DNA from: Phocaeicola coprophilus | GTDB taxonomy: Bacteria; Bacteroidota; Bacteroidia; Bacteroidales; Bacteroidaceae | Assembly (NCBI GenBank): GCA_016900015.1 | Contig: JACJJM010000004.1 | Span: forward strand, 124,001 to 188,000 | Direction: 5' to 3' | DNA: 64,000 bases | The notes under the pieces: generated by a model | The model's input: only the letters and a program-made list of their open reading frames with translations | The model's database searches: none | Told to the model about the DNA's origin: nothing | Translations under genes and position numbers: made by a program | In this document: piece after piece, positions 7,837 through 17,055 of the stretch | How the letters are laid out: each line of letters begins with the position of its first letter | How positions within the stretch are numbered: position 1 is the stretch's first letter

Positions 7837-9648
7837 ATGAAACGAACAACCATCCATATATCCGCAGCCCTCGCCCTGCTGCTCGGCTTTGCCGCCTGCA
7901 CGCAGGACGAAGCGGGCTTCCTGCCGGAAGGGGCGGAAGGCACACCCATCGTCTTCACCGCCACGGGACTGAACCCCGCGGCGACAGCCACCGCCGGTAC
8001 CCGTGCCCCGGTGGACGGCGACTGGGAGGGCGTGCAGAGCGTGGCAGTTATGATTGACGGCACGGTGAAGGCATACGACGTGACGCCCACCACCGCCGAC
8101 CGCACCGGCGCCATGCTGACCTCCGATGACCCGCACTACTGGACCAACCACACCGACCGCCTCGTCACCGCCTGGTGGCCCTACACCGCTGGCGAGACAA
8201 TCCCGCCTGCCGTGAAGGTAGCTGCCGACCAAAGTGCCCGGAAGGACTTCGAGGGCAGCGACCTCATCGTGGCCGAGGAACAGACGGTGAGCTACGGCAA
8301 CCCCACACTCCGCTTCACCCACCGCACGGCACGGGTGACCGTCGTTCTGACGGACTACACTGAGGAGCAGATGTTCGTGCGGCTGACAGGCCTCTCCACC
8401 GAGAATGGAAACCCGGCTGTAATCGCCCCGTATGACAAGGGCGGTGACACCTACACCGCACTCGTAGCCCCGCAGACGGTGGCGGCGGGCACGGCCTTCA
8501 TCACCTGCAAATTCACCAACGGCAAGGTCTTCGTCTATAAGATGAAGGAGGCTACCGACTGGCAGGCGGGCGAGGAATATACCTACACCGTCTCCCTCGC
8601 CGCGGCATACCCCGGCTATACAGACGACGGCAACGGCAACTACACCGTGACCTCCGCCGAGGGTCTGAAGAACATCGCCGAATTAGTGAACGGAGGTAAG
8701 ACCGACATTAACATTACCCTCGACAAAAACATTGACCTCACAGGCAAAGAGTGGACGCCTATAGGCACTTCTTCCAGCTCCTACACCGGCACCTTCGACG
8801 GCGGCGGCCATACCATCACGGGGCTGACCGTTACAGGAAGTGACGAATATGCGGGGCTGTTCGGCTACATCGGCAAAGATGGCGGCACGGTGAAGAACGT
8901 GGTGCTGGAGAATGTGCAGATAACAAGCGATTACCAGTATGGCTATGTCGGCGGCGTGGCAGGATATAGCCGGGGCAACATTGAAAACTGCTCGGTGTCG
9001 GGCAGTGTCAGCAGTCGCTGTACCGCAGGCGGCGTGGTGGGCCAGCAATTTGGCGGTTCCATCACCCTATGCGGCTCCTCGGCCACAGTGAAGGGAACGG
9101 GCGAAGTCGGCGGCGTGGCAGGTAAAACGGATAATAGTGCCACCCTGACAGCCTGCTATGCCACAGGAAACGTGACCTTTGAAAGAGCCTCCACAATCAA
9201 CACCTTCGCCGGCGGCGTGGTGGGATCTAACGGAACCGGCAGCATTCTCACCGCCTGCTATGCCACGGTCAACGTGACCGGTACAGGCACTGGAACCGGC
9301 TCTTGTTATGTAGGCGGCGTAACGGGAGACAATGCTTCGGGCACCCTGACCGCCTGCTACCATGCTACAGGGACTGTCAGCGGTCCAGATGGAGCCACAG
9401 GCGGCGTAACGGGTCGAAACTATACATCACTCGGTGCCCCTGTCATCACCGCCTGCTACTGGGGAGACAACGGTCAGGAACAAGGCATAGGCTATAATCA
9501 GGCGGGCACCATCGGCGGAACCGAGCAGGTGACGGACGGTAACTGGCAGAATGCCGCTAACGCCATGAACGCCGCATTGAACGCTGAAAGTTGGCGATAC
9601 ACATTTGAACCCGGCAATTCATTACCTCTATTGGTGCAGAATCCATAA
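7837..9648 (+). CDS. Paralogous fimbrillin-GLUG lipoprotein
   Basis: 603 aa, with the same build as the preceding gene: lipoprotein signal (LALLLGFAAC), fimbrillin-like N-terminal domain (TRAPVDGDWEGVQSVAVMID, LRFTHRTARVTVVL, AGEEYTYTVSLAAAYPGY), then about ten GLUG-like beta repeats (YAGLFGYIGKDGGTVKNV, GYVGGVAGYSRGNIENC, TAGGVVGQQFGGSI, FAGGVVGSNGTGS). The two proteins share the N-terminal pattern closely and differ most in the repeats, as expected for duplicated adhesins diversifying their binding face. It is the last fimbrial subunit gene of the run. No transpeptidase-type anchor is seen. Confidence 0.82.
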   Translation: MKRTTIHISAALALLLGFAACTQDEAGFLPEGAEGTPIVFTATGLNPAATATAGTRAPVDGDWEGVQSVAVMIDGTVKAYDVTPTTADRTGAMLTSDDPHYWTNHTDRLVTAWWPYTAGETIPPAVKVAADQSARKDFEGSDLIVAEEQTVSYGNPTLRFTHRTARVTVVLTDYTEEQMFVRLTGLSTENGNPAVIAPYDKGGDTYTALVAPQTVAAGTAFITCKFTNGKVFVYKMKEATDWQAGEEYTYTVSLAAAYPGYTDDGNGNYTVTSAEGLKNIAELVNGGKTDINITLDKNIDLTGKEWTPIGTSSSSYTGTFDGGGHTITGLTVTGSDEYAGLFGYIGKDGGTVKNVVLENVQITSDYQYGYVGGVAGYSRGNIENCSVSGSVSSRCTAGGVVGQQFGGSITLCGSSATVKGTGEVGGVAGKTDNSATLTACYATGNVTFERASTINTFAGGVVGSNGTGSILTACYATVNVTGTGTGTGSCYVGGVTGDNASGTLTACYHATGTVSGPDGATGGVTGRNYTSLGAPVITACYWGDNGQEQGIGYNQAGTIGGTEQVTDGNWQNAANAMNAALNAESWRYTFEPGNSLPLLVQNP

Positions 9649-9704
9649 AAAGGCAGCCCAAAAGTTTGGCTGATTGGATATAAAATAGTAAATTGTAGGC
9701 ATTT

Positions 9705-10232
9705 ATGATACGCAAGATACTGACAACTTACGCTGCACGGCTGGATGAATATCTGGCCCGCTCACACCGGCAGCCCGAAGGGGTGGCCGAGGTCGGGCTG
9801 ATAGGCTCTGCCGGCGAGCAATGCCCCAACAAGCTGGTGGTCTCTCTCGTTAATCTGGAACGGGAAGCCAGCGGCGACGGCGGCTATATGCAGCGTGCCG
9901 CAACCGGCTATGCCGGCAGACGTCAGCCGCTGCTGCTGAACATGCACATCATGATGGCGGCAGTATATGAAGACAAACGGTATGCCGAGGCGTTGTCAGT
10001 ATTGTCCGATGCACTCACTTTCGTTCAGTCGCTGCCCCGGTTCGAGGTCGGCAATGAAAGTTATACTTTGGAACTGGTTCCCATGTCCACTACGGATCTG
10101 CACAACATCTGGACGACCATGGGAGGGCAGTATTACCCTTCGTTCATCTGCAAGGTTCGCGGACTGACAGTGGATTCCGCCGAAATCATGTCCGGCAGCA
10201 GCATGGCAGGAACTACGGATGTGAAAACATAA
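9705..10232 (+). CDS. DUF4255 (Pvc16 N-terminal-like) protein
   Basis: 175 aa, no signal peptide. Its pattern (MIRKILTTYAARLDEYL at the start, VGLIGSAGEQCPNKLVVSLVNLERE, PLLLNMHIMMAAVY, YAEALSVLSDALTFVQ, ELVPMSTTDLHNIWTTMGGQYYPSFICKVR) fits DUF4255. That family matches the N-terminal part of Pvc16, a tail-terminator protein of extracellular contractile injection systems. No sheath, tube, baseplate or ATPase gene lies nearby, so it is either a remnant or a protein reused elsewhere. It follows the fimbrillins by 56 bp on the same strand and precedes a short unknown gene by 21 bp. Confidence 0.7.
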   Translation: MIRKILTTYAARLDEYLARSHRQPEGVAEVGLIGSAGEQCPNKLVVSLVNLEREASGDGGYMQRAATGYAGRRQPLLLNMHIMMAAVYEDKRYAEALSVLSDALTFVQSLPRFEVGNESYTLELVPMSTTDLHNIWTTMGGQYYPSFICKVRGLTVDSAEIMSGSSMAGTTDVKT

Positions 10233-10253
10233 ATATAATCAAAAGTTAGATAT

Positions 10254-10685
10254 ATGGGCACTTATCGACCGTTATACAGCCTTCGTGTGGAGCACGACTA
10301 CTATGACAATCTTGCCTGTCGTGCCCTCGCTTTCCGGCTCAAAGCCAGTGGGGTCGATTTGTGCCGGCGAAGAGGACTGCTGTTCAGACAGACAGCGGTC
10401 AACGAGTGGACACTGTTGTATGACTGCGACAGTGCGGGGGTGGACACCTCTTCCGACAAGGTCGAAGCGGAACTCTGCATTACGGATCCGGCTTTCGTCC
10501 TGTTCACGGATTGGGCGGCACTGCGCCCCGAAAATGCCTATACCCCTGTTCCTTCGGATGTGTCATCCGGAGGAACTGAGCATGCGGATTTCCCAATCCA
10601 TCTATCCGAACCAGAGATTCTGATACTTGCATCGTTCGGATGCCACATCCGAACGGACAAAGACACCACAGCTGTGTCAAAATAG
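10254..10685 (+). CDS. Hypothetical protein paired with DUF4255
   Basis: 143 aa, not assigned to a named family. It opens MGTYRPLYSLRVEHDYYDN and continues RRRGLLFRQTAVNEWTLLYDCDSAG, then TDPAFVLFTDW, which looks like a globular beta-rich cytoplasmic domain. I have the impression of similar N-termini in larger proteins encoded beside DUF4255 genes in Bacteroidales, so this could be the front part of a longer gene. The last ~30 residues (LSEPEILILASFGCHIRTDKDT) look unlike the rest, and the stop lies only 41 bp before a MITE-B copy. Truncation by insertion is therefore possible but not shown. Confidence 0.5.
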   Translation: MGTYRPLYSLRVEHDYYDNLACRALAFRLKASGVDLCRRRGLLFRQTAVNEWTLLYDCDSAGVDTSSDKVEAELCITDPAFVLFTDWAALRPENAYTPVPSDVSSGGTEHADFPIHLSEPEILILASFGCHIRTDKDTTAVSK

Positions 10686-10726
10686 ACCTTGCAGGGACGT
10701 TTGCGGGCATTCCATTTTCGACTTAC

Positions 10727-10930
10727 TTAAACCCAAATCGGTCATTAGACCGCTCAAATGTTCTTTTTTCTAACTAGAGTAAAGCTCTTCGGTTATCTTG
10801 CCCACTTCTGTCAGCGTCTTGCTCCCCGCCTTGCCTCGACGTAGCCCGCTACGCCTTCTGCAAGTCGAAAAGCAATACGCAAGACATGAGTGGACAATCT
10901 ACCCAAAGTCTAATGACCGATTTGGGTTAA
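10727..10930. mobile_element. MITE-B copy 1 (204 bp, terminal inverted repeats)
   Basis: Starts TTAAACCCAAATCGGTCATT and ends with the complement AATGACCGATTTGGGTTAA, giving terminal inverted repeats of about 23 bp with TTAA at each tip. A second copy with about the same length, orientation and interior (tcttgcccacttctg, gacgtagcccgctacgcctt, gtggacaatctacccaaag) lies at 60642-60844. No transposase is encoded, so it would need one in trans. Confidence 0.75.
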
Positions 10931-11302
10931 GCCCCAATCAGTCATTGTATTATCTTGCAAACTCAACCACTCTTGCAGTTTTTTTAACGACATTCTCAGA
11001 AGTTGTATATAGAATGAGATAGAAGCAGTGTATCACCATGGTCCAAACATCACAAGAGTACCCCCTCCCGACAATCAAGTTGATTCTTCAGAAAGAGAGT
11101 GATAAGAACATCGGCTACCCTTAAGGGGAGACCCCGCCCTCCTTGAAAACGTTCTATCGCATCGGGCTTTCCCCGGACGCAGGCCTTCCATGTCAGGAAA
11201 TCATCTCCACAAGCTGCCGGACGACCCGGAATTTCATACAATTTAAATAGTGCTGATTATATTTTTTTGCAATCTCCACTTTGCAATAAATGAAATAAGT
11301 AT
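10931..11302. other. Intergenic region without a supported gene
   Basis: About 370 bp between MITE-B and the AAA ATPase promoter. A 63-codon minus-strand frame exists at 11050-11241 but has no recognisable motif or promoter box and is not called. I see no RNA gene or repeat here. Confidence 0.5.
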
Positions 11303-11310
11303 TACCTTTG
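11303..11310 (+). promoter_or_regulatory. -7 box of the AAA ATPase gene
   Basis: TACCTTTG matches TAnnTTTG and is preceded by TTTG about 20 bp upstream. It is 23 bp before the ATG at 11334 and places the frame's upstream extension (from 11250) outside the transcript. Confidence 0.6.
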
Positions 11311-11333
11311 CGACGTCATTAGAAAGCAGCAAG

Positions 11334-12518
11334 ATGGAAGCCTTTTATCAGACCCATGCCTATTTGGTGGAACATACAAATGCCCCCGTACGCCGCATGC
11401 TGATGGACGAGATTGACTGGAATGCTCGTCTGATTGGCATAAAAGGCACACGCGGAGTGGGTAAGACGACATTCTTGCTCCAATATGCAAAGGAACATTT
11501 TGGCACGGATCGTTCATGTTTGTATGTCAACATGAACAATTTCTATTTCCAAGGAACCACGTTGACCGAATTTGCCGGAGAGTTCCACAGACACGGCGGG
11601 AAAGTGTTGCTCATCGACCAGGTGTTCAAGCAAGCGGGATGGAATCACGAACTGCGCCAATGCTACGACCTCTATCCGGGTCTGAAAATCATCTTCACCG
11701 GTTCGTCGGTGATGCACCTGACGGACAAGAAGGAAAATCCCGAACTGGCCGACATCGTCAAATCCTACAACCTGCGCGGGTTCTCATTCCGCGAATACCT
11801 GAACTTGCAGACAAGAAACAACTTCCCGGCCTATTCGCTCGACGACATCCTGGCAAACCACGAATACATCATCAAAGAAATCTTGCCCAAAGTCCGTCCA
11901 CTCAACTATTTCCAGGACTACCTGCACCACGGCTTCTACCCCTTCTTCTTGGAAAAACGGAATTTCTCAGAGAATCTCTTAAAGACCATGAACATGATGA
12001 TCGAAGTCGACATCCTGCTCATTAAACAAATAGAGTTAAAATACCTCTCCAAGATAAAGAAATTGCTATATTTGCTGGCGGTAGACGGACCGGCAGTCCC
12101 CAATGTCAGCCAACTGGCCACGGACATCCAGACATCGCGGGCGACAGTGATGAACTACATCAAATATCTGGCAGACGCGCGTCTTATCAACATGGTATAT
12201 CCCAAAGGAGAAGCCTTCCCCAAGAAACCAAGCAAGATAATGATGCACAACACGAACCTGATGTATTCCATCTATCCGGTCAAAGTGGAAGAGCAGGATG
12301 TGTTAGAGACCTTTTTCTTTAATACTATGCACAAAGACCATAAATTATATAAAGGAGACAAAGGCATCTCTTTTTGGGTCGACGGACAGCTCCCCTTCCG
12401 GATATGTGACAAGGGCTGCAAATTCAAGAACATGCCCGACACGCTGTATGCCATGCATCACACGGAAGTGGGCCATGAGAATCAGATTCCGCTTTGGCTT
12501 TTCGGCTTTGTATATTAA
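11334..12518 (+). CDS. AAA-family ATPase (AAA_14/DUF4143-like) with altered Walker B
   Basis: 394 aa from the ATG at 11334. Walker A is GTRGVGKTT (residues 38-46). The Walker B strand reads KVLLIDQVFKQ, so the usual catalytic Glu after the Asp is Gln (D95-Q96), and the family's common DE(I/V)HKY pattern is lost. The motif IIFTGSSVMHL (sensor 1) is intact, followed by LRGFSFREYLNL and a C-terminal winged-helix-like part (VSQLATDIQTSRATVMNYIKYL). Proteins of this family are widespread and poorly understood in Bacteroidales. The Glu-to-Gln change could make this one a nucleotide-binding, slow-hydrolysing variant. It is monocistronic, ahead of nifJ. Confidence 0.75.
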   Translation: MEAFYQTHAYLVEHTNAPVRRMLMDEIDWNARLIGIKGTRGVGKTTFLLQYAKEHFGTDRSCLYVNMNNFYFQGTTLTEFAGEFHRHGGKVLLIDQVFKQAGWNHELRQCYDLYPGLKIIFTGSSVMHLTDKKENPELADIVKSYNLRGFSFREYLNLQTRNNFPAYSLDDILANHEYIIKEILPKVRPLNYFQDYLHHGFYPFFLEKRNFSENLLKTMNMMIEVDILLIKQIELKYLSKIKKLLYLLAVDGPAVPNVSQLATDIQTSRATVMNYIKYLADARLINMVYPKGEAFPKKPSKIMMHNTNLMYSIYPVKVEEQDVLETFFFNTMHKDHKLYKGDKGISFWVDGQLPFRICDKGCKFKNMPDTLYAMHHTEVGHENQIPLWLFGFVY

Positions 12519-12569
12519 CGGAGAAACAAGATAATTAAACAGAGATTTTTTACTAATAATTTAACTGTT

Positions 12570-15500
12570 ATGACTAAACAAAAGAAATTTATCACATGTG
12601 ATGGTAATGAAGCTGCTGCACATATCTCGTATATGTTCACAGAAGTGGCAGCCATTTATCCCATCACTCCATCGTCTACGATGGCTGAGCACGTAGATGA
12701 ATGGGCAGCCGCAGGTCGTAAAAACATCTTCGGCGAGACGGTTTTGGTTGAAGAAATGCAGTCTGAAGCCGGTGCAGCCGGTGCAGTTCACGGCTCATTG
12801 CAAGCCGGTGCGTTGACTACTACTTACACAGCATCTCAGGGTCTTCTTTTGATGATACCCAACATGTATAAAATCGCAGGTGAATTCTTGCCATGCGTAT
12901 TCCACGTTTCAGCACGTACACTGGCCTCCCACGCCCTCTGTATCTTCGGCGACCACCAAGACGTGATGTCTTGCCGCCAGACAGGTTTCGCCATGCTGTG
13001 CGAAGGCTCCGTGCAGGAAGTCATGGACCTGGCCGGCGTTGCCCACCTGGCTGCCATCAAGACCCGCGTGCCGTTCCTGAACTTCTTCGACGGCTTCCGC
13101 ACGTCTCATGAAATCCAGAAAATCGAGAAGCTGGACAACGAAGACCTCGCTCCGCTTATCGACCAGAAGGCATTGGCTGAATTCCGCGAACGCAAGCTGA
13201 CCCCGAACAAACCGGTGGCCCGCGGTATGGCTGAAAACCCCGACCACTTTTTCCAACACAGAGAGGCCTGCAACCCGTTCTATGAAAGCGTGCCCGAAGT
13301 TGTGGAAAGCTACATGGACGAAATCTACAAAATCACCGGCCGTCGCTACCACTTGTTCAACTACTACGGTGCAGAAGATGCTGACCGTGTCATCATCCTG
13401 ATGGGTTCTGCTTCCGAAGCTGCCCGCGAAGCTATCGACTACCTGAACGCAAACGGTGAGAAAGTCGGCATGGTGTCCGTACACCTCTATCGTCCGTTCT
13501 CAGCCAAACACTTCCTGGCCGCACTGCCCAAGACTGTGAAGCGCATCGCTGTCCTCGACCGTACCAAAGAACCGGGCGCAACCGGCGAACCACTGTACCT
13601 CGACGTGAAAGACTGTCTCTACGGACAGGAAAACGCTCCGTTGGTCGTAGGCGGACGCTATGGTCTGGGTTCGAAAGACACCACTCCGGCTCAAATCCTT
13701 TCTGTTTACGAGAACCTGGCTCTCCCGATGCCGAAAGACCACTTCACCATCGGCATCGTAGACGACGTGACATTCACCTCCCTGCCCAAGAAAGAGGAAA
13801 TCGCTCTCGGCGGCGAAGGCATGTTCGAGGCTAAATTCTACGGCTTGGGTGCTGACGGTACAGTCGGTGCCAACAAGAACTCTGTGAAAATCATCGGTGA
13901 CAACACTGACAAATATTGCCAGGCATACTTCTCTTACGACTCGAAGAAGTCCGGTGGTTTCACTTGCTCTCACCTGCGCTTCGGCGACCACCCCATCCGT
14001 TCGACTTACTTGGTCAACACACCGAACTTCGTCGCATGCCACGTACAGGCTTACCTGCACATGTATGACGTGACCCGCGGTCTGCGCAAGAACGGCACGT
14101 TCCTGCTCAACACCATCTGGGAAGGCGACGAACTGGCTAAGAACCTGCCGAACCGCGTGAAGAAATACTTCGCTCAGAACAACATCACCGTTTACTATAT
14201 CAACGCGACCCAAATCGCACAGGAAATCGGCTTGGGCAACCGCACCAACACCATCCTCCAGTCTGCATTCTTCCGCATCACCGAGGTTATCCCCGTTGAC
14301 CTGGCTGTCGAGCAGATGAAGAAATTCATCGTGAAGTCCTACGGCAAGAAGGGTGAAGACGTGGTGAACAAGAACTATGCAGCCGTTGACCGCGGTGGCG
14401 AATACAAACAGCTGACCATCGACCCGGCATGGGCCAACCTGCCTGACGAGTCACAAGCAGCCAACAACGACCCGGCATTCATCAACGAAGTCGTTCGCCC
14501 CATCAACGCACAGGACGGCGACCTGCTGCCCGTCTCTGCCTTCAAAGGTATCGAAGACGGCACCTGGCACCAAGGCACTGCCAAATATGAAAAACGTGGC
14601 GTGGCTGCATTCGTGCCCGAGTGGAATCCTGAAAACTGTATCCAGTGTAACAAGTGTGCCTACGTTTGTCCTCACGCTGCCATCCGTCCGTTCGTACTCG
14701 ACGCAGAGGAGCAGAAGGGTGCAAGCTTCCCAATGCTGAAAGCTGTGGGCAAGGTGTTCGACGGCATGACATTCCGTATGCAGGTCGACGTGCTCGACTG
14801 TCTGGGATGCGGCAACTGTGCCGATGTCTGCCCGGGCAACCCGAAGAAGGGTGGCAAGGCATTGACCATGAAGCACCTCGAAAGCCAGCTCGCCGAAGCC
14901 GACAACTGGACTTACTGCGTGGACAACGTGAAGACGAAACAACACCTCGTCGACATCAAGTCCAACGTGAAGAACTCGCAGTTCGCTACACCGCTGTTTG
15001 AGTTCTCCGGCGCTTGCGCAGGTTGCGGTGAGACTCCGTATGTGAAGCTGATTTCCCAACTCTTCGGCGACCGCGAGATGGTGGCCAACGCGACAGGCTG
15101 TTCGTCCATCTACTCAGGCTCCGTGCCCTCCACTCCGTACACCACGAACGAAAAGGGACAAGGACCTGCTTGGGCTAACTCCCTGTTCGAAGACTTCTGC
15201 GAGTTCGGCCTCGGTATGGAACTGGCCAACAAGAAGCTCCGCGCACGCCTCGTAGAGGCTATGCAGGCAGCCATCGCCGGCGACTCCTGCCCGGCTGAAT
15301 ACAAAGCCGCATTCCAAGAGTGGCTCGACGGCAAGGACGACGCAGACAAGAGCCGTGCTGCTGCCGAGAAGATTGTCCCCATGGTAGAAGCTGCCAAGGA
15401 CAAGTGCGAATACTGCAAGACCATCGCTGAATTCCAAGACTACCTCATCAAGCGCAGCCAGTGGATTATCGGTGGTGACGGTGCTTCCTACGACATCGGC

Positions 15501-16118
15501 TACGGAGGTCTCGACCACGTCATCGCTTCCGGCGAAGATGTCAACATCCTCGTGCTCGACACGGAAGTTTACTCCAACACCGGCGGACAGGCTTCGAAAG
15601 CTACTCCGCTCGGCGCCATCGCCAAATTTGCCGCTTCCGGCAAGCGCGTGCGCAAGAAAGACCTCGGCCTGATTGCCACCACTTACGGATATGTCTATGT
15701 CGCACAAATCGCCATGGGAGCCGACCAGGCACAGACCCTCAAGGCCCTCCGCGAAGCAGAAGCATATCACGGACCTTCACTCGTCATCGCTTATGCTCCG
15801 TGTATCAACCACGGACTGAAGTCCGGCATGGGCAAGTCGCAAGCTGAAGAGGCCAAGGCTGTCGAATGCGGATACTGGCATCTGTGGCGCTTCAACCCCG
15901 AACTGGAAGCCGAAGGAAAGAACCCCTTCACGCTTGACTCGAAAGAGCCGGCTTGGGACAAATTCCAAGACTACCTCAAGGGCGAAGTGCGCTTCGCTTC
16001 CGTCATGAAGCAATATCCGACAGAGGCTGCCGACCTGTTCAACGCCTGTGAAGACATGGCCAAGAAACGCTATGCTTCCTACAAGCGTATGGCAGACATG
16101 GACTGGAGCGAGAAATAA
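12570..16118 (+). CDS. nifJ: Pyruvate:ferredoxin (flavodoxin) oxidoreductase
   Basis: 1182 aa, full length for the homodimeric single-chain enzyme. It converts pyruvate, CoA and oxidised ferredoxin to acetyl-CoA, CO2 and reduced ferredoxin in the cytoplasm. Domains in order: N-terminal pyrimidine-binding domain (AAIYPITPSSTMAEHVDEWA); gamma-type domain around residues 430-630; a two-cluster ferredoxin domain with CIQCNKCAYVCPHAA near 690 and CLGCGNCADVCPGNP near 744; the third-cluster motif CAGCGETPY near 815; and the C-terminal TPP domain with GGDGASYDIGYGGLDHV and TEVYSNTGGQASKATPLGA. A strong terminator-like hairpin follows. It is central to energy metabolism in anaerobic Bacteroidales. 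Confidence 0.97.
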   Translation: MTKQKKFITCDGNEAAAHISYMFTEVAAIYPITPSSTMAEHVDEWAAAGRKNIFGETVLVEEMQSEAGAAGAVHGSLQAGALTTTYTASQGLLLMIPNMYKIAGEFLPCVFHVSARTLASHALCIFGDHQDVMSCRQTGFAMLCEGSVQEVMDLAGVAHLAAIKTRVPFLNFFDGFRTSHEIQKIEKLDNEDLAPLIDQKALAEFRERKLTPNKPVARGMAENPDHFFQHREACNPFYESVPEVVESYMDEIYKITGRRYHLFNYYGAEDADRVIILMGSASEAAREAIDYLNANGEKVGMVSVHLYRPFSAKHFLAALPKTVKRIAVLDRTKEPGATGEPLYLDVKDCLYGQENAPLVVGGRYGLGSKDTTPAQILSVYENLALPMPKDHFTIGIVDDVTFTSLPKKEEIALGGEGMFEAKFYGLGADGTVGANKNSVKIIGDNTDKYCQAYFSYDSKKSGGFTCSHLRFGDHPIRSTYLVNTPNFVACHVQAYLHMYDVTRGLRKNGTFLLNTIWEGDELAKNLPNRVKKYFAQNNITVYYINATQIAQEIGLGNRTNTILQSAFFRITEVIPVDLAVEQMKKFIVKSYGKKGEDVVNKNYAAVDRGGEYKQLTIDPAWANLPDESQAANNDPAFINEVVRPINAQDGDLLPVSAFKGIEDGTWHQGTAKYEKRGVAAFVPEWNPENCIQCNKCAYVCPHAAIRPFVLDAEEQKGASFPMLKAVGKVFDGMTFRMQVDVLDCLGCGNCADVCPGNPKKGGKALTMKHLESQLAEADNWTYCVDNVKTKQHLVDIKSNVKNSQFATPLFEFSGACAGCGETPYVKLISQLFGDREMVANATGCSSIYSGSVPSTPYTTNEKGQGPAWANSLFEDFCEFGLGMELANKKLRARLVEAMQAAIAGDSCPAEYKAAFQEWLDGKDDADKSRAAAEKIVPMVEAAKDKCEYCKTIAEFQDYLIKRSQWIIGGDGASYDIGYGGLDHVIASGEDVNILVLDTEVYSNTGGQASKATPLGAIAKFAASGKRVRKKDLGLIATTYGYVYVAQIAMGADQAQTLKALREAEAYHGPSLVIAYAPCINHGLKSGMGKSQAEEAKAVECGYWHLWRFNPELEAEGKNPFTLDSKEPAWDKFQDYLKGEVRFASVMKQYPTEAADLFNACEDMAKKRYASYKRMADMDWSEK

Positions 16119-16152
16119 GCTTCTCCCCCAACCCTAAATACTGATTAACCAC

Positions 16153-16188
16153 AAGGCGGCAAGTCCTCATACCGAGGCTTGCCGCCTT
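16153..16188 (+). terminator. Hairpin terminator after nifJ
   Basis: The arms aaggcggcaag (16153-16163) and cttgccgcctt (16178-16188) are perfectly complementary with a 14-base loop, followed by tatcttctta. It lies 34 bp after the nifJ stop. Confidence 0.75.
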
Positions 16189-16222
16189 TATCTTCTTATA
16201 TACATACAATCTACATACGACT

Positions 16223-16960
16223 ATGAAAGCAGAACACATCTTATTCGCCGCGCTCGGCCTCGCGCTGGCTGCCGGAGCATGCGCCCTCGTTCCGGCCTGG
16301 CACACCGACCGCCACACTGACAAACTCTGGCTCCACCGCTGCAACTCCGTCGAGAAGTATGCCGAGATGCACCCACGCTACCCGAATGTGGAAGTCGACG
16401 TCGTCTACCGTCCCGGCGGCTACTTCGATGTCACCCACGACACGACCACGACCTTCGGCCTCCCGCTCGACTCGCTGCTGGCCCAAAACCTCATGGGAGG
16501 GGGTAAACTTTGGCTTGACATCAAGAACCTGACGCCCCAAAACCAGACGGCCATCCTCTCCGAAGTCGACAGCCTCTGCGACGACTATCACCTCACCCCC
16601 GACCGACTCATCCTCGAAAGCCCCGAATGGCAGCTCCTCGCCCCCTTCACCCGCCAGGGCTACTACACCTCCTGCTATGTCCCCTACGACAAGCCTTCGC
16701 GCCTCTCCCGCTCTGAAATCCGCGCCGGCATCGACTCGTTGCGCCGCGTGGCCGACAGCGGCACGGTCTGCGGCCTGTCGTTCCCCGGTTGGTGGTATGC
16801 CACTATCCGCCGCCACCTGCGCCGCTCCATCGACCTCCTCACATGGAAACACCGCACGACGCAATTCGAATTTTTCCTCACCTCCGAAGGCTGGCGCATG
16901 CTCCGCGACCCGCAGCTCAAAGTCATCCTCGTCAAGGACAAAGGACACTACCACCGGTAA
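16223..16960 (+). CDS. Putative exported GDPD-like phosphodiesterase-fold protein
   Basis: 245 aa with an N-terminal hydrophobic segment (HILFAALGLALAAGACALV) that may be a signal peptide or lipoprotein signal (Cys near residue 18). The mature part has LWLHRCNSVEKY, then NVEVDVVYRPGGYFDVTHD, LWLDIKNL and LILESPEW. The spacing of His-Arg, Glu-x-Asp and His-Asp is what glycerophosphodiester phosphodiesterase TIM barrels use for metal and substrate. This is a superfamily-level guess; the family match should be checked with a profile search. It lies alone between nifJ and the porin operon. Confidence 0.45.
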   Translation: MKAEHILFAALGLALAAGACALVPAWHTDRHTDKLWLHRCNSVEKYAEMHPRYPNVEVDVVYRPGGYFDVTHDTTTTFGLPLDSLLAQNLMGGGKLWLDIKNLTPQNQTAILSEVDSLCDDYHLTPDRLILESPEWQLLAPFTRQGYYTSCYVPYDKPSRLSRSEIRAGIDSLRRVADSGTVCGLSFPGWWYATIRRHLRRSIDLLTWKHRTTQFEFFLTSEGWRMLRDPQLKVILVKDKGHYHR

Positions 16961-17024
16961 CTCCACACACTGGCGCATTTTCCTTAACACTCGGACCTTT
17001 TGCCAGACAGGTCAACCTATTCTA

Positions 17025-17055
17025 CGTAGGGGCGCACACTTTGTGTGCTTCTACG
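17025..17055. repeat. Short inverted repeat of the gtaggggcg type
   Basis: cgtaggggcgcacac faces gtgtgcttctacg across a two-base centre. It resembles the ends of the hairpin at 58206-58263 and may be a solo member of a common dispersed bacterial palindrome. Confidence 0.4.

Noticed and set aside
9705-10685. A contractile injection system locus
   Set aside because: Only a DUF4255 gene and a short unknown gene are present; none of the structural genes is seen.
11050-11241. 63-codon minus-strand frame between MITE-B and the AAA ATPase
   Set aside because: No promoter box, no recognisable motif and no partner; not strong enough to call.
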